64,000 nt of DNA from Rhizomys pruinosus (GCA_009823505.1 VZQC01005680.1:7576071-7640070), one strand, 5' to 3'; counted from the first letter of the stretch, positions 11,523-23,786 are shown. The notes: generated by a model not told the origin, from the sequence alone. Numbers and translations are program-made.

Positions 11523-13127
11523 TGAACTTTTTTTAAACCACAGAATTCATCATGATTCTTGTTCTCAGGAGTCTTATGTCATGAATACTAATGGTGATAA
11601 ATTATAGCAATATGAAAAACAAGTTTCCAAAGTCAACTCTAATACCAGATTATCATCACAGAAATTGTGAAAGACTGTTCAGAGATGAAGAAGTCTCAGA
11701 CAACTCAAAGACTTGTGCAGTTGCCTTCCCTCTATAAGACAACTGAGGCCAATTGCAGTCCCTTTACACTATTTCCAAGCGCTTGCATGGTGCTGTCTAC
11801 GGTTTGAAGAAGAGTGGAATTAGTTGTAAGTGAAACAGTTTGCACTAGGATTGCTTGAACATTTGTCGTCCCAAGACATAAAAAAAAAAAAAAGAGTAGG
11901 GGGAGAAGATGTGTGTTGTGTTGTCATGGCAATAGTTTAACATTGTAATAATTAAAGCTTTTCTTTACTGACTAGCTAAATTGTGACTTAGAATGTGCAC
12001 CATTTACCCTATAATTAGGACACTGGCTACAAGAAAAGAAGTGTCACTACATTTTTATCTCTGTTAGAAGAGGCACTACAGCATTAATTCCCTTAGATTT
12101 ACAGTTGTGCACACTATATTCAGGAAAATGAAGGAGAAATTTCTGAGTTTTGGAGGGAGGGTAGAGGATTAAATTATTATATTTGAAAGTCTAAGTGTGA
12201 AATCATGAAATAAACATATGAAGTTTAAAAATTAACATTTTAGAGGTCCTGCTCACAAGAATTGTAATTGTTGAATACGTGAAAGTGATTTTATCAGGAA
12301 TGTTGCTATTTAATGACCCTTCCTAACTAACTAGCTTAGGCCTGGCCCCACTGTATAATGGTTAGCAATCTGTATTTAAATTGCAAACTGGATTATACCA
12401 GGCCACACTAGTGCTTGGTATACAATATGCAACCTGCACGAATTTTTTCCCTATTATTGTCTTCATAAATTCTCTCTGACCTTACCCTGAATCTAATTTA
12501 GACTATTGATCTGCTGTTTGGTTAGGTTCAGGATCAAAATTCATTTCATAGCCATGTCAAATGAATTATAATGGAATAGGTCTAAGGAGACAGATTTCTT
12601 CATGTTTTACACTCTTGATGTTTTAGTAAAAGCTTTGTATATATTCAGGAACTGAAATACTGAATTTTAATTACTCCCTGAGATAAAATTTGCCAATGTT
12701 TTACTTAGTATAAAAGTAATTTTTCAATTATGGTCCAATTGTTAACTTAATCCTTGTTAATATAATATGGTGTAAATTGTTACAATATTTAGTTGCTATT
12801 TTAAAAAATATCATTTACCAAGTGTGTTGTAACAGTAAACTTGATAGGATATTTTTATACAACATTTAACTAGAATTTGGCTTATGAATTAAGCATTCTT
12901 ATTCCCTGTCTATTTGGGTTCAAGGAAATTTGAAAGATAGTTGTTCAAATATATCTTAATGTGTCTTAAACTACAAGTAAGATTTTTAATTTTACAGTAT
13001 TAGATAAATATGTTATACATAATGTTTATATGAATACATGTGAATAAATTTTGGATAATATGAATAATTTCATTATATGAATAATTTTCAGTGTTTTATT
13101 TGTTCCTCAATAGAACAATTAAATTTG
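11523..13127. other. Intronic DNA without recognised feature
   Basis: AT-rich DNA with an A-run at 11880. No repeat family or coding exon recognised. Confidence 0.6.
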
Positions 13128-13265
13128 GGGGTCTTTTTTTCAGACTGTAGGCACAATTGGTTTGAAACTCACTATGTAGACCAGGCTGGCCTCCATCTCA
13201 CAGAGATCCGACTGTCTCTGCCTCCTGAGTGCTGGAATTAAGGGTGTGCACCACCACGTGCTGCT
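13128..13265 (-). repeat. Degenerate B1 SINE
   Basis: Reverse B1-like: gaaactcactatgtagacca, ggctggcctccatctcacag and ggtgtgcaccaccacgtgct. Older than the neighbouring copies. Confidence 0.85.
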
Positions 13266-13899
13266 CTAGAACAATTCATTTTTGACATAAGTTAAATATA
13301 TGTGATAATTAGGGGTGTGCCAGTGCAATGTATTGGTTGAGGCTGTGCCCACTAGACCTAGACTCCTGCAGATTGTAGCATCTGTGGTACTTTCACTGCT
13401 ACGTGTCTGTGCTTCAAAATTATCACTTGGAAAATGGACAACTTAAAAATAAGCATTTCATAGAGTTCCATGAGAATCAAGTGAATATGTATACTTCTAT
13501 TTGCTGCATCGTAACAGCCCCTCATGTTAGCCTTTATTACAAAGCATGAAGACCAGGCTTCATTTCACTTTTTATTGTAAAATTGCAATGGTATGTATTT
13601 ATTTCATTCCTGTTTTATCAGTTTCTTCTCCCAGATTGCTACTTGGTGTTAGTTTCTCTCATTCTAATTCTTGAATTTTGTAGCTCCAAACTGATAACGG
13701 AATGATGTTTTTCTGACTGTATTTTTTTCCATCTGTGTGAGATGTGACAGTATTCTTCTGCTAATATCAAGCAGAACAGTGAACAAGGTCTCTCTACCAT
13801 ACTGCACTGATTTCTACCACGTCACTGTTCCTCCACCTTGCCAGTTGCTATCATTGTCTTAATTTACATTATGGATATTAAACTACAGTTTATTTCCTA

Positions 13900-13993
13900 C
13901 CTCCCTCTCTCTCCCTCCCTCCCTCCTTTCCTCCCTTCCTCCCTCCCTTCCTTCTTTCCTTCCTTCTTTCCTTCCTTCCTTCCTTCCTTTTTC
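13900..13993. repeat. Polypyrimidine (CCCT/CTTC)n tract
   Basis: About 90 bp of C and T only, in CTCC then CCTT units. It causes the Pro/Ser/Phe-rich open frame here, which is not a gene. Confidence 0.95.
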
Positions 13994-14114
13994 TATGAGA
14001 AATCTGTGACTAGTACAGTTGTGGGCAGAGTTGCTAATTCTCTTACAACTAATTTTGATGTATCTTACTCATCTTGTAAAAGGAACTGGATTACTTTAAG
14101 TACAACTCAGCATT

Positions 14115-14262
14115 TGGGGGGGGGGGTCGAGACAGGGTCTCCCTATAGCCCCAGCTGTCCTGGAACTCACTATGTAGACCAGACTGGCTTTGAACTCACA
14201 GAGATCCCCCTGCCTCTGCCTCCCAAGTGCTGGGATTACAAGCGTGGGACACCTCTCCCAGC
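14115..14262 (-). repeat. B1 SINE with G-run in tail
   Basis: Reverse B1 that begins with an 11-base G-run directly joined to tcgagacagggtctccc. Flanking acaactcagcattt repeats give the target duplication. Confidence 0.92.
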
Positions 14263-14813
14263 GACAACTCAGCATTTTTATAAACTATTTTGTGTAATTG
14301 TTCAATATTACCATCTAACTAACCAGTACTAGTCAATTAAATGCAAGACAATAGTCACAGTCACCTTGGATTCTAATTCTGGTTGTAACAAATATCACTT
14401 TATTAATATACATAATGTCATGGCTAATAATATCATTTGACCCATAAAATTTACAAAGAACCATTCTAGAAGGACAAAGAATCACATAAATTGAGATTAA
14501 AAATGCCCTACAGTTTGATGCCTTGAAACCAAAGTCCTTTTGTCTGACCTTTGTTTTGTACTTCCACTTTGGGAAGATCATCACCTTGTTGAGTAGCTCC
14601 ATGTATTTTCGAAACTCCCCCTACATTAAGCTGAAATCTATCATCCACTGCCTTCTATAAACTCACATTCTGTCCTGGTCAGTCTTCAGATATAGAAGAC
14701 AGCCAGCACTAAGCCATCCCTGCTTCACCACTGATGGTCTCCCTTCTAAGTCAAACATCCTTTCTTGTGGATGTTCACAAGATTTGCTTGTCTCTTTAAG
14801 AATTCAATCTTCG

Positions 14814-15041
14814 GGCTGGAGAGATGGCCTAGTGGTTAAGAGCACCGACCGCTCTTGCAGAGCACCCGGGTTCGATCCCCAGCACCCACATGGCGGCCGA
14901 GAACCGTCTGAAACTCCAATTCCAGGAGAACTCCAGTTCCGGAGGACTCCGACACCCTCTTCTGACCTCCGCGGCATTGCACGACACGAGTGCACAGACC
15001 TGCATGCAGACAGTACATTGATACACATACAGAAATATCTT
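14814..15041 (+). repeat. B2 SINE, part of B2-B1 composite
   Basis: Intact B2 from gggctggagagatggcctag through the A/B boxes (ggttcgatccccagcaccc), ending in cagaaatatctttt with no A-tail. It is joined directly to a B1. Confidence 0.93.
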
Positions 15042-15197
15042 TTGGCCGGGCGTGGTGGCGCACGCCTTTAATCCCAGCACTTGGGAGGCAGAGGCAGGCA
15101 GATCTTTGTGAGTTCAAGACCAGTCTGGTCCACAGAGTGAGTTCCAGGACAGCTGGGACTACAGGGAGACCCTGTCTCAAAAAGACAAGACAAAAAA
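15042..15197 (+). repeat. B1 SINE, part of B2-B1 composite
   Basis: Complete B1 following the tttt end of the B2, with a tail of A's and gaca units. aagaattcaat occurs at 14798-14808 and 15206-15216, on the outer edges of the pair. Confidence 0.93.
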
Positions 15198-15226
15198 AAG
15201 AATTCAAGAATTCAATTCAAAATCAT

Positions 15227-15300
15227 GCTGGCACATGCTTTTAATCCCAGCACACTCTCCAGAGGCAGGTGGATCTCTGTGAGTTCAAGGCCAGCCTGAT
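15227..15300 (+). repeat. B1 fragment
   Basis: Contains gcacatgcttttaatcccag, agaggcaggtggatctctg and aaggccagcctga only. Truncated. Confidence 0.8.
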
Positions 15301-15813
15301 TGTCACAACTCTATTGATTTTAAAAGTAAATATTCGTTTAGTTAAGTATGAGAAATGATTAACATATAAGAATTTGTGTGCATATTTTTTCAAGTTTAAT
15401 ATTGGAGTTACTAAAACGCGGAATAATGTGCCCAGATGTAAAGAAGCCAACCAAGTGAGGAACTTCTGTTGTTTTTACACCTGGATGTGCCAGGTGACTG
15501 ATAACAGGCGTGATACTGGAGGAATGTTGAGCTTCGATGCTCACAATGCTTCACAATGGTATTTAAGTATATGCTTAAAGCACAGTCTTTTAAAATACAC
15601 ATCTGTCATTTTCACTTATTTGTAGGATTTTAGATTTTTTTCATGAATACCTTTTCTGAGGTTCTAAAAGTAGCTCTCAAGAGGCTGTGTTGACACAGAC
15701 ATGGATACAGAGAGTCAAGTTAGACACAGGCATCCTTTTCCCATCCTGGAGGGCGGGAGGGTGTGTGTATGTCACTTTATATCTACCATCAGAAATAGCT
15801 GACCTGAATGATT

Positions 15814-15841
15814 TTGTGTATATGTGTGTGTGTGTGTACAG
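15814..15841 (+). promoter_or_regulatory. Syt10: UG-repeat acceptor region of C2A exon
   Basis: The 3' splice site of the C2A exon is preceded by a TG-repeat run (about 15815-15837) ending in tacag, rather than by a standard pyrimidine tract. UG repeats are known binding sites for TDP-43 and CELF proteins. Regulation here is inference. Confidence 0.6.
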
Positions 15842-16409
15842 CCACAATTCTTTCAGGAGACACCTACCGAGGCAAATGAATGTGTCCAGTGTTGATTTTA
15901 GCATGGGCACTGAACCTGTTTTACAAAGAGGAGAAACGACAACCAGCATTGGTCGGATAAAACCAGAGCTCTACAAGCAGAAGTCAGTTGACTCCGAGGG
16001 CAACAGGAAAGATGATGTCAAAACGTGTGGGAAGCTTAACTTTACCCTCCAATATGATTATGAAAATGAACTTCTACTTGTTAAAATTATCAAAGCCTTA
16101 GATCTCCCTGCTAAAGATTTCACCGGAACTTCCGATCCTTATGTCAAGATATATCTTCTTCCGGACAGGAAAAAGAAATTTCAGACTCGTGTACACAGGA
16201 AGACTCTGAATCCTCTGTTTGATGAAACATTCCAGTTTCCAGTAGCATACGACCAGCTAAGCAACCGAAAACTTCATTTCAGTGTGTATGATTTTGACAG
16301 ATTTTCTAGACATGACATGATTGGGGAAGTGATTCTTGAAAATTTGTTTGAAGTCTCTGATCTCTCCAGAGAAGCCGCGGTGTGGAAAGACATTCATTGC
16401 GCTACCACA
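15842..16409 (+). CDS. Syt10: Synaptotagmin-10, linker and C2A-domain exon (partial gene)
   Basis: This internal coding exon encodes 189 codons after one base that completes a split codon. Synaptotagmin-10 is a membrane-anchored Ca2+ sensor for regulated exocytosis of dense-core-type vesicles; in mouse it has been linked to IGF-1 secretion from olfactory bulb neurons. The peptide begins [12 protein letters not shown] and continues through a linker ([17 protein letters not shown]), both characteristic of the Syt3/6/9/10 group and best matching Syt10. C2A begins near 16032 (CGKLNF) and runs to the exon end. Visible Ca2+-ligand motifs are AKDF, TSDPYVK and the loop-3 [16 protein letters not shown] and the polybasic RKKKF are intact. 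The 3' splice site is a TG-rich tract ending in acag at 15841. The 5' splice site is ACA|GTAAGT at 16409/16410 (phase 0). An in-frame alternative acceptor (ttcag) would start the exon at 15857 and remove five residues. An ORF with an upstream Met (15687) runs through this exon, but its 5' part is intron sequence. Confidence 0.95.
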
Positions 16410-17139
16410 GTAAGTCATAATTCCACCAACTTTTTTTGACCTTTGGTGATGTTTAAGAACAATTTTGCCAAGATTATTAGAATAAATTCTGTAGAATTAT
16501 TTAAATGTGAAATGTATTTAAATGTGAAAATTTTAAATTAGTATTTGATACAGGGCATTATAATTTGGGCACCCATTGATAACATTAACAATTATGTAAA
16601 CCATGAAGCACTTTTTACACATTATCTCAAATAGTGGGCCTTTTTCTGTTATAAAACATCAGGTGTAACCTCTTCCCAGCACCAATTTCATCATGAGTAA
16701 TGCTGACATTTATTATTTAAAGTAATTTTTTGATGAATCAAACCTAAAAGGTACCTGAATTTGTTTCGTTTGATCTGAAACAACCCATAATTTCAGAAGT
16801 TTTCATGGAACATACATGGTTACAATATAGGAATGCTGAAAGGTCAAGAAGTAATGTTTCATCATAGAATTTTTTTCATGATATGTATTTTTAACTATGA
16901 AATGATATCAATTATAGTATTGAAAATCTGGAAGACACTAATAACTTAATAAAATTAAAGTAATCAATAATGCTACCAATGACATACATGGTTTGATATA
17001 CTGCTTTCTATTTTTTTTGCTATGACTAGATTAAAATAACTGTGATTATATTAAATTTAGTTTTTTCACAGTGATTTTATTTCATGCTACATTTGTTTTA
17101 CTGCTTTGATCTTTACTGTATTTAAATTTTTAATTATGT

Positions 17140-17325
17140 TGTGTGAGTGTGTTTGTGTGTGTGTGTGTGTGTGTCTGGTGGGGGGTGGTGAACACACATC
17201 CCATGATCTGCACATGTGGAGGTTACAGGACAGCTTGAGGTTCTCTCCTTCCACCTTTACATGGATGTTGAGAGCTGCAACAGCAGGTGTGTTTACTGCT
17301 GAGTCATCTTCTTGGCCCCTTAGTG
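17140..17325 (-). repeat. (TG)n followed by old B3-like SINE
   Basis: A 20-bp GT run leads into cacatgtggaggttacaggac and agctgcaacagcag and ends tgctgagtcatcttcttggc, the pattern of a reverse-orientation tRNA-headed B3-type SINE. Confidence 0.65.
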
Positions 17326-17336
17326 CATGACGTTTA

Positions 17337-17514
17337 TTTGTTTTGTTTTGTTTTGTTTTGTTTTGTTTTGTTTTGTTTTGAGACAGGGTCTCCCTGTAGC
17401 CCCAGATGGCCTGGAGCTCACTCTGTAGACCAGGCTGGCCTTGAACTCACCCAGATCTGCCTGCCTCTGCCTCCCAAGTGCTGGGATTAAAGGTGTACAC
17501 CACCAAGCCCAGCT
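17337..17514 (-). repeat. B1 SINE with (TTTTG)n tail
   Basis: Reverse B1. The A-tail complement has expanded into about nine TTTTG units. The body is gacagggtctccctgtagcc with a head ending accaagcccagct. Confidence 0.94.
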
Positions 17515-17529
17515 TAAGACAATTCTTAG

Positions 17530-17614
17530 CCATGATGTGCGTGCTGGGGATCGAACCCAGGTCCTCTTCAAGAGCAGTCAGCATTCTTAACTGCTGAGCC
17601 ATCTCTCCAGCACC
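17530..17614 (-). repeat. B2 head fragment
   Basis: Contains gtgctggggatcgaacccag and gagccatctctccagcacc. 3'-truncated, next to the B1. Confidence 0.85.
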
Positions 17615-18414
17615 AGTGCATGACTTTTAAATATCATCCATTTACCTAGCCATTTTTCTTGCTATATATTTAAACAAGGCATAAATTTTATACTAAAAGT
17701 TGTTTTTACAAATATTTTTTTTAATTTGATATTATTTGGCTGCCATAGAATTATAGAAGTGTAATTAGAGAATTGGTTTCTTTTGTTAGATTGCTAACCT
17801 GTTGGATTTATCACTTTCAGAGTGAGAACATTTATGTTCATACCATCAGATTCTTCACATATTTACCATCTTCTGCTAATTTTAAAAAAATGTGATGTTT
17901 AAAATGTTGAAATTGAATAGAAAGTTTTATTTTAAAAATTCAAAATAACTCCATATATATATGTATATATTCCATTTATTCACATTTTCTTACAGCAGTC
18001 AGGATTTAGAATTATTGTGCCGTTATTAGAAATCATGTAGATAATGTAACTTGAGAATGTGCATCGCCCATTTGACTTTATATTTCATGACAACATTGCA
18101 GTCACTGGACTTTTTTTTCATGACCCATCTTTTGATATTTCTTAGGGCACAAAGTGGAGATTTAAGCTGGATTCAGTTTTACAGGCACGGTAAAGTCTTT
18201 AATCTTAAGGTGATTATTTTAATTTATTGATGGCATTCCTATATGCAATATAAGAATGATGGCTTTTACTCTTTTTTTTTTTTTCACAACTCCACAAATG
18301 AAGGTGGTACTAGTTGAACTTTAGCTGCAAGGCTGGCCCCTTGGTTCCCCAGCCCTGTTCTTCTGCTTTCTTCTTGCTAAGCAAATATTTACTGAGAGCA
18401 GACTCTTTTTAAAT
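17615..18414. other. Intronic DNA without recognised feature
   Basis: AT-rich sequence. Nothing recognised. Confidence 0.6.
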
Positions 18415-18565
18415 ATAATACTTTTATTGATGTTTTGTGTATTTCAGATATTATTTTTCAGTTGAATTTAGACATTTCCCCCTTTCCCATCCTCCCGCCC
18501 CACCCCAGTTCATGCACTCTGCCATACATGTTCTGCATCTTTCTCTCAGTCTTTTTAAAGTTTTT
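18415..18565 (-). repeat. L1 3'-end-type fragment
   Basis: ttttattgatgttttgtgta, catcctcccgccccacccca and gccatacatgttctgcatct match the tail region shared by the elements at 4053, 39645 and 57000. On the minus strand this is a G-rich polypurine segment followed by the 3' end. agagcagactcttt occurs on both sides (from about 18395 and about 18570), consistent with a target duplication. Confidence 0.65.
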
Positions 18566-21224
18566 CTCTGAGAGCAGACTCTTTAGGGTCAGCTCTCAGT
18601 ATTAACACATTTCTAACTACTGTTGTGAAGAACAGTCTCTTCATCATTTAGGAAAAGTGAAATCTAAAACTTAGTATCATTTTCCAGAAGCTTACTGGCA
18701 GGTGAATTTTTTTTATTGTTGTTAAGTTTTTGTGTTCAAAAAGGTTCTTGGAAAAGGCAAGCATTGCTTGTGGAAACTTTGGTCTTTGACTGTTCATAAC
18801 ACATTTTTGTGGTAAATATTAAAACATCATTTTTATTTTCAATTCTCCCATCTGCCTAGTATATTAGCTTTATTTTTCCTGCTAAAAACTCCCACGAATT
18901 GAGTGTCTTTTAAGATGGATGTGTGACATGTGCTCCTTATAGGAAGCCATTGCAGAGGGCTTTTGCCCTGTCTGTCTACCCTCTAGAACCACAGCCGCTC
19001 CTCAGTTTAAAACGGAGCCTTTCTGTGCCCAGGTCGCCAATCCTAACCACATCTGCACAGCCCAGGTCCATACAATGACAGAGTGAAGACACAGTTAAGG
19101 TGCAGCCACTTCTGGGAGTGCCTTTACTCTGCTTGCCACACATACAGTTACATTTTAGTATTCTGAGTGTCAGAGGAAGCAGGTAGAAAGAAAATTATTC
19201 CAGAAAAAAGCATTTTCCTTTAACTGGAGCATTTAGCTGTACATTGATCAAAATGTTGCTTGTGGCTTGTGTGATGGGATCGTGATTATGACACTTAAAT
19301 TTCTAGACATTTTGACAAAACATCATCTATTTAGTTTAACTTTCTGTTCAACTTTTGAAAAATTATTATGTAATTTTTAAACTTGAGTTTTCTTAATTTT
19401 TCTTCTTTTTTTGGAGATAAGATCTTATGATATATTTGAATTTGCCCCCAAACTCACAATGTAGCCTGAGTTGAAGCTCAATATGTAGCCCAGGCCGGCC
19501 TCAAAGTCATAATCCTCCTTCCTCCATCTTCCAGTGCTGTGATTATAGGTGTATATCACCATACCTTCTCATTAGGCAATTTTATATTTTCTTATTAATA
19601 AAAGCAAAAATTTATGCATTTGAAATTTTGCTTTAGTAATTTGTATTCCTAATCACATCTTTCATTTCGTAAATTTCATATTGAAATTGTAGTAGTTTCT
19701 AGAAACAAAGAAAACTAGAAATACAATAGATGCTCTGTCTCATACATGTGATGTAGAAGGCTGGAAAGGTGATATAAATATACAATATAAACCTAAATGA
19801 CTAATAAACAACTATTTGAATTGGCAGGTTAGTGAGCACTGTGTTAAGAGACAGTCATGACACAACCATCAGACTACAGTGCACATGTGTCTAAAGATCT
19901 TCTCAAGACACAACCCCACAAAAAAGCTTCCCTTGGACAATTCACTTTAAGAGATCAGTGTTTTCCCTGCAGCATTAGATCCACAGAGTTTGTGTTTTAA
20001 CACATAAATAAATTTTCACTAAAAACTTTCTCTGTACAAATTCATATTTAGTTTTAAGGTAGAGGGAGATGATACAGATTTAGTCAAGGCATAAATCTAA
20101 TCAAAGAGACAAATAAAGGAATAAAGCCAACTCCAACATATACTGTTTTGACTCTGAAGAGTTGACTGTTCCCTGGAGAGAAAATGGCATGAAAAAAAAA
20201 GACAGAAATCAAGACTGTGACGGCTTTCAGGGGAAAATGCACAGTGCAGTTGTGAGGTGGAGAATTTCCAGGGACACCGAATCATCAGTGCCACGGGCAT
20301 TTAAACTACAGTCAGATGGATTTGAATGACACAGGGAGTTATATTCACTTGGCTTTGGCCAGAAAGCAGGATTCTTAGAGCTGTTACCTCATGTGAGAAC
20401 TCTGTGTACTGGGGATGAGGAGACTGTGAAACAGCATTAAGATAGCAGGCCAATGCAGGGCTGACGGAGTGAGATGGACTGTGGGGACAGCGACTTGTGC
20501 TAATGAAGCTCTGTCGGTTGCGCTGAACGTTCTCCAAGTTTTTGGCTCTGTCACTTGCTGTGAGCTGGAAGGCAGAGATCACCCTGTAAATCTCTTGGGT
20601 CACTCATGACATCCTTCTGAGTAATCAATGATTAGTCACTAAATACTTTTGACTTCACATTTTTTTCATGTACAGTCAAGAAATAGGATGTATGTGAGTA
20701 CAAATCCACCATTATTAAAGAGAAACAACACCTCTGTGTGCCCTACTGCCTACAACCAGAAGCGTATGCTTAATTATGCTTTGTTAACATTAGCTTCTTT
20801 GTGTAGACAAGGTATTTTAAAAATTATTTAGCATATAGTATACATTCCTATGTTTAAAAATGGTATATTTTTGTACATTTGTAGTTTCATTATTAAAAAA
20901 TTATGTCTATGTAAGAAGAGAAAGGTGAATATCAGAAATTAGAACCTTTTTAAATTCAATACTGAATAGCAAAGAAAACAATAGAGATATGACTTTGTTA
21001 TGGATAAAAATTCATTTTCATTTTCTAGATCATCCAACTATACAACACAAATAAGGCAAGCCAATCAATCTTCTTACTAACAGAAAAATTGTGAGCATAG
21101 GCAAAGATCACACTGATCAGCACTGTGTCCCACAATTTCTGTTAAAGGAAAGAGAACCATGTGTTTATATTCAGTTATATAGAATTAGTAATGGCTATTA
21201 CTTTGGGCAAAAATATTAGATACT
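18566..21224. other. Intronic DNA, one old B1-like remnant
   Basis: Mostly unrecognised. A very old reverse B1-like segment lies at 19400-19570 (caatgtagcctgag, ggccggcctcaaag, gtgctgtgattataggtgta). Open frames at 20097-20603 have no visible domain. Confidence 0.55.
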
Positions 21225-21362
21225 GGCAGGGCATAGTGGTCTAGGCCTTTAATCCCAGCATTTGAGCTGAGGCAGACAGATCTTTGTGAGTTCCAGGCCA
21301 GACTATTCTACATAGCCAGTTCTAGGACACCCAGTGAGACCCTATCATAAAACAATAAAAAG
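21225..21362 (+). repeat. Degenerate B1 SINE
   Basis: ggcctttaatcccagcattt, gatctttgtgagttccaggc and gtgagaccctatcat. Internal deletions. Confidence 0.8.
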
Positions 21363-21585
21363 TAAATCAAAAAAGTATTAGGGATTGGATGAGTGAACAT
21401 AAAGAAATAATGATTTGTGATGTACTTTTATTTTTAAGCTGTGAGTTTAATGTTTAATTAGTCCTTTTGAAGAATTCAATCACTATGAACACTAACATTT
21501 TGAATATTTAAATATAGGTTTCTTATGCAAATCCAGAAGCCACTCACTAAAAATACAAATTAGGAAATTAATTCCCTTAAGAAAA

Positions 21586-21623
21586 TTTTTTTATTCATTC
21601 ATTCATTTATTCATTCATTTATT

Positions 21624-21683
<60 letters not shown>

Positions 21684-21830
21684 GCACTATTACCACATGT
21701 CTGGACTTTGCAGGACAACTTGCAAGAGTCATCTCTCTCCTTTTAACAGTGCAGGTCTCAAGGACTGAACTCAGGTCTTCAGGCTTGGCAACACTTGCCT
21801 TTAACCACTGCACAATCTCACCACCTAAGA
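21586..21830 (-). repeat. (ATTC)n, (TG)n and B3-like SINE
   Basis: ATTC/ATTT units (21592-21625) are followed by a TG run (21626-21664) and TATGTG variants, then a reverse SINE body (ctttgcaggacaacttgcaa; aactcaggtcttcaggcttg; ccactgcacaatctc). Confidence 0.75.
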
Positions 21831-22857
21831 ATTCCTTTTTATCCTCAAAATATTTGGCATATTTGCTTATTTGACCATGTGTTCAATAAACATTTTTAGC
21901 AACAACCATGTTGTAAACACTAAAAACTTTCTTACAAGAAAGCAAGAGAAGGAGATATATGTGTCCATAACACATTGATCTCCTTTGAGGATATAAAATA
22001 TGTGAGTCTATTATTTTCATAATAGCATCTGTTAACTATTGTGTGAAATAGTAGCCCTCCCCTGACAAGTGTGAGGGAATACTGTGCCCCAGCACTGGCC
22101 ATTCAAGTTCCTAATGCCCCTGCTGGGTTTTGATGTGAAGAATAAGTTTTATCATTTATTATTAAATTTCATTAAGAACTTAAATATTATTGAATTTGTT
22201 TTCTTTTTCTGGTGCTATTCTTCATTTTGCCTCCAGTTATACTGGCTCTGTCACTGGGTCAGGGTAATGCTATGTTTTTGCTGTTCTATCAATGAATTCT
22301 CTTCTAAACTTTAACCATGGGATGATATGTTCCTGATAAAATTTTCAAAGTAGCCAAACTCCCATCTCCTTATAAGGGAAAGAATGTGGTAAAGCCAGGT
22401 GCCTGGGAGGAGGGCCTTCATGGTGCTGGTGCAGCTGGCACAGGGCTGCAGATTAGCAGCCAATCCACGTCCTCCCTGATGCTAGAAAGTTTACATCATC
22501 TCTACAGTAATCACCCTTGTGGGTCAGGTGTACTTCTGCTAGTGGGCCACCATTCATTAATTATCAAGTACATTTAAAGAACATAACTATGAAGTCTTTT
22601 ATTTCATAACAACTGATAAGAAGAACCCATATCACAAGTTAAGTTTTTAAATCAAGTCCAAATCAGCAGAATCTGTCATAGATCATCACAGACAGCTCTC
22701 AGAACACTTTTCATGACCTTCTCCTGTCACCTGCCAACTTAGGCAGACTGTTACAAAGAATTCCAACTCATAAACATTTGATAAGCAACAAATCACTATA
22801 ACTTATTTTAGTATTTGTAAGTTAGACCACATACATGTACACTTAAAGAACACAGCT
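21831..22857. other. Intronic DNA without recognised feature
   Basis: Nothing recognised. Short open frames only. Confidence 0.6.
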
Positions 22858-22860
22858 TCA

Positions 22861-23016
22861 CCAGGCGTGATGGCACACACCTTTATTCCTAGCACTTGGG
22901 AGGCAGAGCCAGGCAGATCTTTGTTAGGTCAAGGCCAGCCTGGTCTACAGAGCGAATTCCAGGACAGCTGGGGCTACAGGGAAACCCTGTCTCGAAAAAA
23001 AAAAAAAAAAACCTAA
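22861..23016 (+). repeat. B1 SINE with target-site duplication
   Basis: Complete B1 ending in an A-tail, flanked by a 12-bp direct repeat aacacagcttca (22849-22860 and 23017-23028). Confidence 0.94.
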
Positions 23017-23194
23017 AACACAGCTTCATTGAGCTTCACCTTTGAATTTCATGGGGATAGATTACAAACTGATTGGCTCTAAAACATTCGATGATTATAT
23101 TGGATTTTATTAGCAATTTAAATACTATCTCCCTGTAATAGTAATTGCAATGCTGTTTCACAAAACAAGAAAACAAAGTCAATGCAAGCCTGAA

Positions 23195-23590
23195 ATTTCA
23201 ACCTTTGTGTGTGTGCATGTTCGTGTGTGTGCATGTTCATATGTGTGCATGTTCAGGTGTGTGCGTGTTCATGTGTGCGCATGTTCGTGTGTGTGCAGGT
23301 ACACAGCGTATAATGGGCACATGTCCACATGTGTGCATGTGCAGGCAGAAGTCAACCTCAGGAGCCATTTCTTAGGGACTGTCCACCTTGTTTTGTGAGA
23401 CGGATACTCACACTGGCTGTCTTCACCGAGTAGGCTAAGCTGGCAGGTCAGCAAACTCTCGAGATATGTGAGCTTTGCCTCCTGGGAGCACCCCACACCC
23501 TGCTTCTTAAATGTAAGTTCTGGAGGTTGAAATCGGATCCTCACGCTTCTACAACTAGTGCATTGCCTACTGAGCCATCTCCCCAGCCCT
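23195..23590 (-). repeat. GTGCAT-rich repeat and B3-type SINE
   Basis: Imperfect gtgtgtgcatgttc units (23203-23300) lead into gtcaacctcaggagccattt, ctgtccaccttgttttgtga and gtgcattgcctactgagcc, ending atctccccagccc. This is the usual reverse layout of a muroid B3/RSINE-type element. Confidence 0.8.
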
Positions 23591-23786
23591 GACATTTAAA
23601 TTTCCGACACCAGTTTTATACTCAATTCAATATTGATGTTGAACTTTTTAGGTAAACAGAATCATAAGTTATACTGCCTCTGATTTTACCTATAGAAAAA
23701 AACATCTAGTCAGAAGAATGGAAAAGAATCTACATGACAATTATAATGTTTACAAGCAGAACAAGTAGGAATTTAAATTGAAAATT

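Larger units (their letters stand above)
1..15841 (+). other. Syt10: Upstream intronic DNA of Syt10 (intron before C2A exon)
   Basis: No coding exon of Syt10 or any other gene was recognised here. The missing N-terminal part of synaptotagmin-10 (cysteine cluster, transmembrane helix, acidic/proline-rich linker; about 170 residues by comparison with the roughly 523-residue mammalian protein) should lie 5' of this window, so the stretch is inferred to be intron. It holds SINEs, one larger retroelement insertion, a dispersed-repeat cluster at 7970-9640 and simple repeats, listed separately. An N-terminal exon with no internal Met could escape a Met-initiated ORF search. I scanned by eye for the transmembrane/WKLCW-type coding and saw none. 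Confidence 0.7.

Noticed and set aside
13838..14332. 164-codon open frame
   Set aside because: Runs through a pyrimidine tract and a B1. No domain.
1..15841. Search for the N-terminal/transmembrane exons of Syt10
   Set aside because: No sequence encoding the cysteine cluster or transmembrane helix was seen. These exons should lie upstream of the window.
15687..16439. 250-codon open frame read as a complete gene
   Set aside because: The Met and first ~50 codons are intron sequence including TG repeats, and the last ten codons follow the GTAAGT donor. Only 15842-16409 is exon.
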